A stretch of DNA of 64,000 bases from assembly GCA_031761405.1 (NCBI GenBank), contig JASEVX010000001.1:43689669-43753668 (forward strand), in the 5' to 3' direction. A model generated the notes under the pieces. The model worked only from the letters and a program-made list of their open reading frames with translations, did no database searches and had not been told where the DNA came from. This DNA is from Serripes groenlandicus. Taxonomy: Eukaryota; Mollusca; Bivalvia; Cardiida; Cardiidae. Shown here one piece after another: positions 20,901 through 27,580 of this stretch; the first letter of the stretch is position 1; the number at the start of each line of letters is the position of its first letter. The translations under genes were made by a program, and so were the position numbers.

Positions 20901-22189
20901 GTCCGTAAATTTACCCAGTGATAATACATGTAGTTACGTAAACAGTCTGTAAAGTTACCCAGTGATAATACATGTAGTTACGTAAACAGTCTGTAAAGTT
21001 ACCCAGTGATAATACAAGTAGATACGTAAACAGTCTGTAAAGTTACCCAGTGATAATACATGTAGTTACGTAAACAGTCCGTAAATTTACCCAGTGATAA
21101 TACATGTAGTTACGTAAACAGTCTGTAAAGTTACCCAGTGATAATACATGTAGTTACGTAAACAGTCCGTAAATTTACCCAGTGATAATACATGTAGTTA
21201 CGTAAACAGTCTGTAAAGTTACCCAGTGATAATACATGTAGTTACGTAAACAGTCTGTAAAGTTACCCAGCGATAATACATGTAATTATGTAAACAGTCT
21301 GTAAAGTTACTGTTGAAATACCTTGCGTTGATAAACGCATGCTTAGTGAATACCGTACGAGTGATTACGATTGATTTGCTGTGGGTTAACGTCATTTTCC
21401 AACGAATTGTCAATCATATTACCGCGGCCAGTTCACCTACCCATGTGATTCCTAGCTTTCTTACAACAGTAATCAAAACAACAGTCTATCCAAGTAACTG
21501 GCTGCATTTCCATAGACTTTTAGCGCGTTGGTGGAAGACATGGTCGCATAGACATTTGTCAAACATCGGAAAAGTCGATTGCCGAGTTGGGGTTTGACAG
21601 TCCCGCGTCGCTACCGACTGAGCTACCGGAGCTCGGCAGGTGATTACAAGTGGTTATTTTGATTGCCTCACCTGAAAATCGATACTTCGAGACCTGTACC
21701 ATGCCCCGCACTTGCGTGCTTAATAATCAGGCCAATACACTGTGGCATGCAGGTAGACCCATTACAATCTGACACCGATCTTTTAAAATACGTACCTGCA
21801 GTAGCATAAAAGAAGATCGGCGTTCTTTTCCATTTGTGTCTTGGTATCACATCTGTCGCCACATCAAGTATGCTGCATAGATATCTATCCACTTTGTTCA
21901 ATGAATATGCTAGCTCGCTTATTCCAGGTGAGAATTTCTCACTTACTATTAATTTAATATCCAACTTGTTGCCTTCATGATGTCTGTAATCATTCTCATA
22001 TCTTATGTTTTTATTTACAGTGTCACGAGATTTACTTCCGGCTAGGTGGTGCCATCTGTAGACTTTGAGTTTTGTACCGGAACTTCCGCCGTCTAAGATG
22101 ATACCATATCCGTCTCCTTGCCGAGCATGCGCAAATCTCGTCTCGTATGTTAGATATGCTCCTAAACATATTAGGAAAACCATATGCAT
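2650..22189 (-). CDS. E-NTPDase (apyrase, GDA1/CD39 family), ENTPD4/7-like, six coding exons
   Basis: Predicted nucleoside tri-/diphosphate hydrolase: the family removes terminal phosphates from NTPs and NDPs using a divalent cation. Exons 22189-21796, 15304-15118, 13157-12913, 10501-10215, 4920-4761 and 2807-2650 join without a frame break into 476 residues, close to the usual 450-600. Apyrase regions appear in order: ACR1 ILDGGSSGTKL (31-41), ACR2 YATAGLRIL (128-136), ACR3 SGEEEGVFAW (171-180, holding the family's catalytic glutamate), ACR4 LEMGGGSTQIAF (203-214) and ACR5 DWSLGAM (425-431). Residues 1-22 look like a signal peptide with an AHA site. Residues about 450-471 are a hydrophobic segment with only five residues after it. 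Candidate N-glycosylation sites are N154, N277, N294, N357, N364 and N407. The PGISELA block and the YQPP..IFYAISAF block match my memory of ENTPD4/7 better than ENTPD1/2/3. One oddity is Glu204 where ACR4 normally has Asp. Introns are 6491, 1960, 2411, 5294 and 1953 bp, all repeat-rich. Confidence 0.95.
2882..2921. repeat. (AAGT)n microsatellite
   Basis: About ten uninterrupted copies of a 4-bp unit in intron 5, some 75 bp from exon 6's acceptor. Confidence 0.95.
3115..3415 (+). mobile_element. SINE-1, full length with target-site duplication
   Basis: The tRNA-like head (A box GGTAGCTCAGTCGGTAGCG, B box with one change, GAGTCTGAATCCC) is followed by a body and the tail ggcgttaaaccccaatcaat. 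Flanks tccatcattccg (3103-3114) and tccttcattccg (3416-3427) are a 12-bp target duplication with one difference. It is inserted in intron 5 in the sense opposite to the NTPDase gene. It is not a tRNA gene because the acceptor arm does not pair. Confidence 0.88.
3430..4755. other. intron 5, remainder
   Basis: Mostly unique AT-rich DNA. Short open frames at 4167-4397 and 4394-4609 have no motif or splice support. Confidence 0.5.
4761..4920 (-). CDS. NTPDase exon 5: region before ACR5
   Basis: Residues 372-424 plus one base of codon 425. The acceptor is ttgtatttcag before ACGTTAGC; the donor is CATATTG before gtaagt. It encodes the YASPYC..LYIPSLLLDAYGF segment, which matches the conserved cysteine and hydrophobic helix just before ACR5 in CD39-like enzymes. 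The exon 4/5 join gives the same spacing between the last two cysteines as known members, so no exon appears to be missing between them. Confidence 0.93.
5609..5726 (+). repeat. dispersed direct repeat D1, copy a
   Basis: Matches 7861-7985 in the same orientation (shared blocks ccatccgacagaggac, tctctacatattcaaatga, aaaccaaatccgag). Both lie in intron 4. Unclassified repeat fragment. Confidence 0.6.
5730..6620. other. intron 4 unique sequence
   Basis: No exon fits here: exon 4 ends in phase 0 and exon 5 begins in phase 0 with correct family spacing. Two 60-66 codon minus-strand frames (6114-6296, 6280-6480) have no support. Confidence 0.5.
6626..7074. mobile_element. TIR element filled with 'cgtagtt' sub-repeats
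   Basis: Perfect 29-bp inverted ends at 6631-6659 and 7040-7068 (GGTCACATCTTACGGTCACG outward), extended by GCC/GGC and bounded by TTAA at 6622-6625 and 7075-7078. The interior repeats gaccgtagt, acgtagtt and their complements dozens of times. No coding capacity. Confidence 0.75.
7080..7860. other. intron 4 unique sequence
   Basis: No gene or recognised repeat found. Confidence 0.4.
7861..7985 (+). repeat. dispersed direct repeat D1, copy b
   Basis: Partner of 5609-5726, with several small indels. Confidence 0.6.
8265..8432 (-). mobile_element. SINE-4, tRNA-headed copy
   Basis: On the minus strand an A box (GGCGCAGTGGTAGCGCG) and B box (GGTTGGAATCCC) form a tRNA-like head, followed by a core with gcgcgagtactggtt. 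The B box carries an extra change, so it is an old copy. Overlapping open frames are shadows. Confidence 0.6.
8477..8693 (-). mobile_element. P MITE, nearly full
   Basis: Reverse-orientation copy: cctctgcagcagaagact, the inner stem (..aaaaattactgaaatcaagcaatttctcctttt..) and an aaagtcgtctgctg..gtgggaatgggtaaa end. Confidence 0.8.
8850..8976 (-). mobile_element. P MITE end fragment joined to a G17 run
   Basis: Only the right third of a reverse P copy remains (ttcaaagcagtcttttgaag..gtgggaaagg). A guanine homopolymer starts where the terminal GGGTTAA should be (about 8960-8976). Confidence 0.6.
9312..9598 (-). mobile_element. SINE-1, degraded copy
   Basis: The reverse complement carries the tail (caacaatttttctgtcatacc), the body (caagcaactggctgc, gacttttgtcatacgtcgga) and a decayed tRNA-like head (ggagttcgaattcacaaccc). 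Located in intron 4; the frames on both strands are repeat-derived. Confidence 0.8.
9600..10200. other. intron 4, exon-4-proximal part
   Basis: AT-rich unique DNA; nothing recognised. Confidence 0.4.
10215..10501 (-). CDS. NTPDase exon 4: cysteine-rich middle region
   Basis: Residues 276-371. The acceptor is ttattttcag before ATAACATAAC, phase 1 in; the donor is AGAAAG before gtaagt, phase 0 out. It encodes C298, C314, C319 and C369, likely disulfide partners in the extracytoplasmic domain, and the YQPPVADVIFYAISAF block, which corresponds to the region between ACR4 and ACR5. NIT, NVS, NMT and NTV glycosylation sites are present. Confidence 0.94.
10645..11478 (+). repeat. 232-bp tandem array of Q MITE units
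   Basis: Units start ATGAGCCG at 10645, 10877, 11109 and 11341, an exact 232-bp spacing. Each unit is a Q element that has lost its right terminal arm, so 'gatacattacgcagatg' runs straight into the next 'atatgagccgt'. Units 1 and 3 share ttccacgggaaaacc; units 2 and 4 share taccgcgagaaaacc, giving an alternating pattern. Unit 4 is broken at 11478 by element X. The array lies in intron 3. Confidence 0.9.
11477..11760 (+). mobile_element. element X, copy 1, inserted inside a Q unit
   Basis: Starts ataggttacaatacacc and ends ggatgtattg; the two ends are loosely inverted. The Q left half (11341-11478) and Q right half (11759-11862) flank it, so X landed in the fourth Q unit. It is homologous to 27703-28402. 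Confidence 0.65.
11759..11862 (+). mobile_element. right half of the interrupted Q unit
   Basis: tgtgtcggcccagattagta..gccgtaatgttggttttctc..gacggct: the Q interior and right arm that continue the unit started at 11341. Confidence 0.75.
12048..12296 (+). mobile_element. TIR element with 33-bp perfect ends
   Basis: Ends TCGAGGGCTTGGCGTGAAAC.. (12048-12080 and 12264-12296) are perfect inverted repeats. The 249-bp interior holds a second palindrome, aggtgccattgctc/gagcaatggcacct. Located in intron 3; a second, partial copy lies at 13335-13451. Confidence 0.85.
12636..12861 (-). mobile_element. P MITE beside exon 3
   Basis: Reverse copy (tttgcagcagattgcgactt..gaaaacattgtggcataag..ttcaaagtcgtcttctgcag..cggttaaa). 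It ends about 50 bp from the exon 3 donor. An open frame running out of exon 3 into it is not coding. Confidence 0.8.
12913..13157 (-). CDS. NTPDase exon 3: ACR4
   Basis: Residues 194-275 plus one base of codon 276. The acceptor is gtaatttacag before GCCACCAAG; the donor is TTGGTG before gtaagt. It contains ACR4 (VGVLEMGGGSTQIAF) and the downstream YHLYAHSYLFYG block that follows ACR4 in this family. ACR4 reads LEMGG rather than the common LDLGG or LDMGG, a conservative Asp to Glu change at a position near the phosphate-binding loop. Mobile elements lie on both sides. Confidence 0.95.
13196..13318 (-). mobile_element. P MITE, decayed
   Basis: Only the inner stem (aaggaaaatttgctcataataagcaat) and a ctgctgcagattgttcgcatgtgggg end remain, 40 bp upstream of exon 3's acceptor. 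Confidence 0.5.
13335..13451 (-). mobile_element. partial second copy of the 12048-12296 element
   Basis: Carries the cctcgccataaagtcttt and accagggttttcaaaatagg blocks and one complete 33-bp end (13419-13451), in inverted orientation to the first copy. Exon 3 lies between the two copies. Confidence 0.75.
13717..14599. mobile_element. AT-rich TIR element bounded by TTAA
   Basis: TTAA followed by GGATGTACTGAACTGA at 13717-13736, and its exact reverse complement ending in TTAA at 14580-14599. The 860-bp interior is very AT-rich with A and T runs and no open frame. TTAA at both edges is the hallmark target of piggyBac-type transposases. Confidence 0.75.
14668..14847 (+). mobile_element. Q MITE, left two-thirds
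   Basis: Starts atgagccgttcc and runs through gtgtcggcccggattagcct, then stops; the right arm is absent. Located in intron 2 near exon 2. Confidence 0.75.
15118..15304 (-). CDS. NTPDase exon 2: end of ACR2 and ACR3
   Basis: Residues 132-193 plus two bases of codon 194. The acceptor is ttttgatag before GTTTGAG; joined to exon 1 it restores YATAGLRILP. ACR3 is SGEEEGVFAWVAANYL, with the conserved catalytic Glu, Trp180 and Asn184. The donor is GACAA before gtaagt, phase 2. An NST glycosylation site is at 154-156. A P-type MITE begins only 74 bp upstream of the acceptor. Confidence 0.95.
15378..15677 (-). mobile_element. P MITE interrupted by a GC-rich segment
   Basis: A clean inner hairpin (ggagaaattgctcataatga/gcaatttctcc) and left end are followed at about 15527 by a 100-bp foreign segment. 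The P right end (ctgtcgtctgctg..gtatgtgggaaaggg) follows at 15640-15677. It starts 74 bp upstream of exon 2. Confidence 0.7.
15527..15800 (+). repeat. direct repeat of a 100-bp GC-rich segment
   Basis: 15527-15626 and 15701-15800 are nearly identical (ttaataccctt..gcgtcgtcgtctgatgc.. ..cataactcaaaaagcct) with the P end between them. The two copies differ at a handful of bases, indicating a recent local duplication. Confidence 0.85.
15910..16110 (+). mobile_element. SINE-3, older copy
   Basis: tRNA-like head (gctgagtggtaggcg; B box ggttcgatcccc), core with ctagactagtactggtgtg, and the tail gcgtgatataactgaaataa that SINE-1 and SINE-2 also carry. Located in intron 1. Confidence 0.75.
16120..16730. 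other. intron 1, mostly unique
   Basis: Only a short P inner-stem fragment (about 16314-16370) is recognisable. Frames at 16445-16702 and 16641-16829 are unsupported. Confidence 0.4.
16733..16888 (+). mobile_element. SINE-2, headless copy
   Basis: Body blocks ccttggcgctcagggttgcg, gacttgctggtgacaggata and aatggaccagtag, followed by the shared tail acgccgtgatataactgaaa. The tRNA-like head is missing. Confidence 0.75.
17060..17872 (+). repeat. 161-bp tandem array
   Basis: The block gagctgacaagaccaatttt recurs with 161-bp spacing (ctgac at 17221, 17382, 17543, 17704), then a shortened last unit. It ends next to a CG-rich run (gcctgcctgcccgcccgccc, about 17875-17897). About five units in intron 1; no reading frame is conserved. 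Confidence 0.9.
17945..18905. other. intron 1 unique sequence
   Basis: No exon-like frame or repeat family seen beyond a small palindrome near 18147-18176. Confidence 0.4.
18908..18974. repeat. 67-bp hairpin
   Basis: Arms aaaccctatgttgttggtac and its near-complement close around a short AT loop. Small foldback sequence of unknown origin. Confidence 0.6.
19079..19234. mobile_element. long-hairpin MITE
   Basis: Imperfect 63-bp inverted arms (19079-19141 and 19172-19234; start atatggaagggcatttaagt) around a 30-bp loop. No coding capacity. Located in intron 1. Confidence 0.75.
19240..19880. other. intron 1, no gene seen
   Basis: Short frames on both strands lack motifs. Only a faint 'agactcgggtaagcctgtgc'-type segment recurs near 35140. 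Confidence 0.35.
19882..20069 (+). mobile_element. P MITE, partly decayed
   Basis: Keeps catctgcagcagacgacttt and tctctgtaaatgaaag, but the inner hairpin is largely lost. It ends tttgtggaaaagggtta. Confidence 0.65.
20492..21310 (+). repeat. 44-bp minisatellite, two subfamilies
   Basis: Unit acatgtagttacgtaaacag plus 24 bp, about 18 units. The first half carries tcggttaaaataccttgtga; the second half tctgtaaagttacccagtga, with an alternating tccgtaaattt variant. Located in intron 1. Confidence 0.92.
21380..21642 (-). mobile_element. SINE-1, nearly full
   Basis: The reverse complement shows a head with intact A box (GGTAGCTCAGTCGGTAGCG) and a damaged B box, body and tail. It sits 150 bp downstream of exon 1 in the same strand sense as the gene. 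Confidence 0.85.
21796..22189 (-). CDS. NTPDase exon 1: signal peptide, ACR1, start of ACR2
   Basis: Encodes residues 1-131 plus the first base of codon 132. The start is ATG at 22189-22187. It gives a short hydrophobic core (MVFLICLGAYLTY) followed by ETRFAHA, a good AxA signal-peptidase site. ACR1 with the phosphate-binding DGGSSGT lies at 33-39. The exon ends TATGCTACTGCAG before gtacgt, phase 1, so the ACR2 glycine is split by intron 1. A polypyrimidine tract ending tttcag lies just 5' (acceptor at 22193), with three bases gca before the ATG. An upstream 5'-untranslated exon is therefore likely; an upstream coding exon cannot be excluded. Confidence 0.93.
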
Positions 22190-22416
22190 TGCCTGAAATG
22201 AAAATCACGTTTAAGATGAAAAATCACAAAGAAAAACAATGGATACTTTGATCGGATGCTGTGATGGTAAAACCGTATGAGTTGATTTGGGGAATGAAAG
22301 TTAAAACGTCTAAATTTGGTATTCGTAAAATTTAGGTGAATTCTATTTCTGATTTAAACAGAGACTTTTTCTAACATCAAAATCAGTAAAATCGTTAAAA
22401 CCAGAGGTATTTTATC

Positions 22417-22636
22417 TTAACCCTTTACCACATACAGCAAATCTGCCGCAGACGACTTTGAATGCATATAGGCAAAAACATGAAAGTTCTTTATCTTTGA
22501 AAGTATGATTATGGGATACATTTTTAAACATTGAGGCATCAGGAGAAATTGTTCTTTATGAGTAATTTATTCTTTTGCCACAAAGTTTTCAAAAGTCATC
22601 TGCTGCAAATGCGTCAGAAAGCATATGTTTGGACAA
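22417..22636 (+). mobile_element. P MITE upstream of the NTPDase start
   Basis: Starts ttaaccctttaccacataca and keeps the inner stem (aggagaaattgttc/gagtaatttattc). It lies about 230 bp upstream of the coding start, in the putative first intron or promoter region. A 12-bp hairpin (aaagacctaata) follows at 22635-22669. Confidence 0.78.
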
Positions 22637-23019
22637 AGACCTAATAACACATTGTATTATTAGGTCTTTGGTTTGGAGGAAACGGATAAAGGAAATGAAA
22701 ATGTGTAAACGGATTTTAGCGTAATTCTTTCGTCCGATATTAATTAAGCTTATTTATTGATTTTGGCGAAACTAGAGTCGTCGTTTACACGAGAAGTCGA
22801 TTTCGCCTGATTTAAACGTTGTTTACGTACTTAACGGCATTTTATCGGTTAGGATGATACAAGATACAAGATTCGCCGTTTGAATCAGAAATCGATTTCA
22901 CCTGATGTCAACGTTGTTATCAGCATTTGTACAAGTCTATCTGTGATTTCTTCAAACACGAACACAAATAAGAAATGTTCAATTTCTGGAGATTTGGGGG
23001 TCTTATTGACTCTCCATAA

Positions 23020-23400
23020 CATGTACACGAACAGTAATCGAATATTGTGAGACTGTGCGAATGCACAGTAGGCCTACTCGCCTAAGTATTCACTATACGT
23101 AGATACGTTAACCCTTTCCACATACAGCACGTATTGCTCTTGTCTATATATGTCTGAGATTTCTGATTGAATACTTAATACATTATCAACATGGAACCGA
23201 TTCTTTTGTTAATGAATCCGTCTAAAATGGCAAAAGTTCATTATAATTCACATCAAAGACGATTTTTTTTTCTTTGACTTAATTACATGTACACGAACAG
23301 TAAAAGGCTCTTGTGAGATTGTGCGAATGTATAGAACTAGCCTACGTCTTCACTATACGTAGATACATTAACCCCCTTTCCCTCACGTACAGCAAATATG
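23020..23400 (+). repeat. local duplication, about 110-bp copies 266 bp apart
   Basis: 23020-23140 and 23286-23400 both read gtacacgaacagta..cactatacgtagatac.ttaaccc..tttcc. The second leads into a P copy; the first stops after the P left end. Confidence 0.65.
23153..23265 (+). repeat. dispersed direct repeat D3, copy a
   Basis: Matches 25496-25608 in the same orientation (cgattcttttgttaatgaat, ttcattataattcac). Unclassified. Confidence 0.6.
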
Positions 23401-23530
23401 CAGCAGACGACTTCGAAATGTTTTTGAAGAAAAGGTGAAAATTCTCTATAAAAATTATATTATAGTAATTGAATAAGGTTGAAGACACTGTGGCAAAATT
23501 GCTCGTTGTTGCAAGACTGGTTTTCGCTGT
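23369..23530 (+). mobile_element. P MITE, right-truncated
   Basis: Left end (taaccccctttccctc, gcagcagacgacttcg) and middle are present. The copy stops in the first arm of the inner stem (cactgtggcaaaattgctcg). Confidence 0.7.
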
Positions 23531-23942
23531 CACAAGTTTGACTGTAAGTCACAATAATTCATACTCATCTTATGCTATCAAAGGTCAAGCTGGTCAGGTA
23601 GGTTACCATTGTTAAGCAATACCACACACCATAACCCTTGCTCATCTGCAGACGCATTTTTCCACACACTTTTTATCAATATGTTTTCAATTTCGTCTGC
23701 TGCAGAGTCGAATAATCTTGGAAGGTGTTAAAAACGGGGTTATGACCATTTTCCAATGTGTTAGAAATCTCCGTAAGAATAAAGCATTTATTATTGACGA
23801 GTACGAGCCAGCATTTCGGTTATTGTCGGTGTAACTGTATTAAGTCACGCAAAAATAATCTCTGCCATCTTCATTTTGGTATCACGTGGACTCAGTTGGT
23901 GTTCACATTTAGCTTATATATCGAGTTTCCGTATTAGCAGTC

Positions 23943-24010
23943 GAGGCTTGATATCTCAGTCGTTAACAGCGAGGGTTATCAATCCAGGGGTCTTGACTTC
24001 GAACACCGGG
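23943..24010 (+). mobile_element. SINE-1 head only
   Basis: tatctcagtcgttaacagcg..tcaatccaggggtc..cttcgaacaccgggtt is a decayed SINE-1 tRNA-like head without a body. Confidence 0.5.
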
Positions 24011-24110
24011 TTCCGAATTTCGGAAGATAGACATATATAATTGAGACCAGCGCCATTCCGGCTAAATATTGGTAGTGGAAAAGAAGCATTTATCTGGGAA
24101 AAATGTTGTG

Positions 24111-24404
24111 TTGATTGATTGGGGTTTAACGCCGTTTTTAACAATTTCTCAGTTATATCACGGCGGCCAGTTCACCTACTCATGCATTTCCTGGTTGTAT
24201 CACACCAGTACTCCACACAACAATCTTTCCAAGCAACTGGCTGCTTTTCCACATAGACTTAGCCCATTGGTGAAATACGAATGACGCATGTCGCATTGAC
24301 TTTTTGTCAATCCTCTGAAAGAAAGTTGGCCGAGCCGGGATTCGAACTCACAACCCCTGGTTTGACAGCCCGCGTCGCTACCGACTGAGCTACCGGGACT
24401 CGGC
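24111..24404 (-). mobile_element. SINE-1, full length, well preserved
   Basis: The tail (ttgattgattggggttt), body and tRNA-like head, with both boxes intact (GGTAGCTCAGTCGGTAGCG; GAGTTCGAATCCC), are readable on the minus strand. One of the best copies in the window. Confidence 0.9.
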
Positions 24405-24420
24405 GAACAAAAAAGATGTC

Positions 24421-24526
24421 GTGTACTGGCGCAAGAAAGCCATGGAATAAAAGTAAGGTGAACTGGCCGCCGTGACACAACTGAAACACCATTGGATGCG
24501 GCGTAAACCTGCAATTAATCAATCCA
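24421..24526 (+). mobile_element. SINE-1 3' fragment
   Basis: gtactggcgcaagaaagcca..aaggtgaactggccgccgtg..gcggcgtaaacctgcaattaat: a 5'-truncated copy abutting the head of the preceding copy in opposite orientation. Confidence 0.8.
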
Positions 24527-24950
24527 TATTTGCATGAAGTACTGGAGTATATAGACAGTAAATGTTTTAGCGAGGAGGGGGCAGAATAACAGAAAGTTTG
24601 AAATTCGTCTTCTCCTATACTTCTAGATTTAAGTTAATTTGATATGAACACTGCTTTAATACTGTCACGGTGGTATAGTAGACTCAAAGGTCAACATAAA
24701 TGGTTTAATTTGCTATGACCCACAATAAATATAAATGAGCAGAGCTTTGTAATATGGTATCTTGTCTTATCTGCGAACAGTGTCGACTCAGGTGAGTGTG
24801 TGCATACTGGCAGACTCACCACAGTCTTCGCTTTCCTCGTGAAAGTAGAATTGATGTAATTGTAGTCGGATAGTGTTGCTATAATACGCCCCTTAATGGC
24901 TATCGTTTCGGAGATACGATCAGACCCAAACTTGCATGACGCGGTTCAAA

Positions 24951-25192
24951 TGAGCCGAAATACGAGAAACCCAACATTGTGGAATCTACGTAAAGTATCG
25001 ACCCGGATCAGCCTAGGCATACTGCGCAGGCTCATCCGGAGAGACACGTTTTGCCACCTGTGAATTTTCTGTTTCAGGAACCGTTACTCTATAATCTATC
25101 CCCCTGAGACGGTATGTGTCCGCCCGGATTAGCTGATCTGTGTCGATACATTACGCAGAGTCCATAATGTTGGTTTTCTCGTGGAACGGCTT
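24951..25192 (+). mobile_element. Q MITE, full copy with short internal deletion
   Basis: TGAGCCGAAATACGAG to CGTGGAACGGCTTA. The central gcggactgcgcagg block is deleted. Confidence 0.8.
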
Positions 25193-25495
25193 AAATGTAA
25201 ATGAAACACAACTGTCTATTTGGTAATCTACACGAAAACTGATACACGGCAGTTTTATAACAAGTTTGTAGATTGGTTTCTGGCAATGTTATCGCCCCTC
25301 TGAGACTGTAATGTTCTTATTGCGGTGTGAAACCAATAGTGAAAAATCCAGGTTATTGGTCCCCGGCGGGTACACGGGACTGACAAGTGTGAACTAATTT
25401 ATCGCCGGAAACCATTTTTCTTGTGAAAAAATAATTCAGTCTAGAAGTGAAAGTCTGAAATCTTTACAAGTTTACTTGATCTTGCCTTTATAAGT

Positions 25496-25608
25496 CCGCG
25501 ATTTCTGCTTGAATGTTTAATACAATATCAACATCGAATCGATTCTTTTGTTAATGAATCCATTTCAAATAGCAAAAGATCATTATAATTCACGTATAAC
25601 ACGCTGAT
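25496..25608 (+). repeat. dispersed direct repeat D3, copy b
   Basis: Partner of 23153-23265. Confidence 0.6.
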
Positions 25609-25629
25609 TTAAAAGGGGAAAAAGTAAGA

Positions 25630-25850
25630 TTAACCATTTCCCACATGCAACAACTCTTCATCTGGCGACTTTGAAAGCATCTAAGCAAAACTATTGAACA
25701 TCTCCTAAAATGGAAATAAAGTTATTGAAAACAGTGTGAAAAACGGAAAAATTGCTCATTATGAGCATATTTTTTGATGTCATACTAATGTCCTCTGCAG
25801 CAGATTCGTTAAAATTCTCTTCCAATTACTTGTTTGTCTGATAAGCTATT
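25630..25850 (+). mobile_element. P MITE, diverged
   Basis: attaaccatttcccacatgc start, inner stem aaaaattgctcattatgagc, right end decayed after cctctgcagcag. Confidence 0.7.
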
Positions 25851-26080
25851 TCCGCACATGTGTGTATTTAACTATTTATCTATTTCACTTTCAAAATATA
25901 TCACCTAGATTTGAATCAATTCGCGTGTTTGCTAGAAAGATGACCCAGCTTAAGACACTGCGCGGACTAGAATCAGTTACATAATCACTAGTATTACAAA
26001 ACCAGTAGCGGATAATTCAAATATGCCTTCTTGTTGAGAGTTAATCAAAAGTTAAAATCGTATATCTCTAAAATATTGGA

Positions 26081-26153
26081 ATGAATCGACAGACTGTTTC
26101 CAGTGTAGACAATGAGATGGGTGAGACAGGAAGCAAGAGTCCAAACTCCAACA
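26081..26153 (+). other. weak candidate first exon
   Basis: ATG at 26081 opens 24 codons rich in Ser, Asn and Glu and ends at a donor-like AACA|gtaagt. No following exon was found, so this is only a pointer. Confidence 0.15.
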
Positions 26154-26250
26154 GTAAGTTAAACTAATTGTGTTATAGTCTCGTTCTATGGATAATGTAT
26201 AAGGGCCGCGTCTGGCGAATTAAGGTTCATTGACTCTATGGATTGGTAGC

Positions 26251-26509
26251 ATTTAACCATTTCCCACTTACGACAAGTCTGCAGCAGACGACTTTGAAAA
26301 TATAGTGCACGCAAACCTGAAAAGATCTCCATAAAAGATGGCTTAATTGTTAAATAAAGTTGAAAACATTGTGGCTAATAGAGAAATTGCTCATCATAAG
26401 CAATTTCACCTTTGGCCACAATGTTTTCAAAAGTCGTCTGCTGCTTTCGTGTCAAAATGCGTCTGCTGCTATTAAGTCAAAATATGTCTAAAGGTGGGAC
26501 AGTGTTAAC
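26251..26509 (+). mobile_element. P MITE, full copy with a right-arm expansion
   Basis: From atttaaccatttcccactta to gggacagtgttaac. The right arm repeats the 'gtcaaaatgcgtctgctgct' block, making it about 30 bp longer than usual. Confidence 0.85.
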
Positions 26510-26749
26510 GGTGCTGAACACCAGATGGAGATGAACATTTCTGAAAATGTTGAAACTTCTGCAAATATTGCTAATAGTGACAACAAAGTAAGTAATAAAT
26601 AGCTCAAAACTATTTTGGAAGTAAATGTTGAAAAGTCATGAAAAGGTACACAAATTTGCTTACTAGGTATGTTTACCCAGTAAAAATCGGAAGCATAAAC
26701 GATCAATATTTAGATGTTAATTGTACTGGACAGTGAAATTATTGCCCAG

Positions 26750-26960
26750 AATTATGATTCTAATATTTCAAGACAACTTTTGAACAGTTTTAAAACTTTG
26801 ACTATATTATCTATATTCTGGAGTTCAGCACCTTTAATGTTACGTAAGCGTTCAACTAGTCGGGCTTCACTTCTAGTGTCTGTTACCCGAACATCCACTT
26901 TACGCAGATGAAATAAGACCCTCGATCGCCAGACGCAGCGCGTTACGATTTACCCCGCAG
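26750..26960 (-). other. open frame with coding-like composition, unassigned
   Basis: On the minus strand a frame open for about 70 codons ends in a 50-residue stretch rich in alternating charged and hydrophobic residues (includes VERLRNIKGAELQNIDNIV) before a stop near 26750. The upstream part overlaps a dispersed 'gtctggcgatcgaggg' segment, so it may be a transposon remnant. No family recognised. Confidence 0.2.
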
Positions 26961-27472
26961 CCATTTTACCACAAAATGCTGTATCAACAGATTGTACAGT
27001 ATTAGCTTCAATTGACTAAACTGACGGTAATAAAATAGAACTCGGTCTCCAAGGAGACAGGATCTAAATAGAGGCCATAAATCGGGTTACACAAGCATCG
27101 CTTGTTTTAATTGACAATTAAATCGGGTATGACCCAGATTTAATTAATAATTTGATTTACACGGTTTTATATTGTTTTTACCTCTCAAAGCGGAACTAAA
27201 ATTAAAGACATTTGTTACAGTTCGGGATTTTATTTTCTATAGTTTTTAATCGTCTTCTTTGTCATTTACAACGTGTTTCTGGAAAAACAATGGTTACAAT
27301 TCCATAAAAAAATGTTTTTCATAACCTAAGTGTTTCATTAAAACAAGAGTCAATTTCTAACAGATCCTATTACTCTTTAGTCCTAACACTTTTTTGCACG
27401 GGGGAGGGGTACACAATGCTTTTCTTTTCAAAATGCTGTTAACCTTTCTTTGTTTTTGTTTACTTCTTAAAG

Positions 27473-27580
27473 GCAAAAAATGTCTATCCGGTTAAGCCTG
27501 TGTGGTGGCTTGCTTCGGCTGATCCTGATCGATACTTTACGCAGAGTCCACAATGTTGGTTTTCTCGCGGGACGGCTCAT
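27473..27580 (+). mobile_element. Q MITE, right end only
   Basis: ggctgatcctgatcgatact..gagtccacaatgttggtttt..gcgggacggctcat. The left half is absent. Confidence 0.7.
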
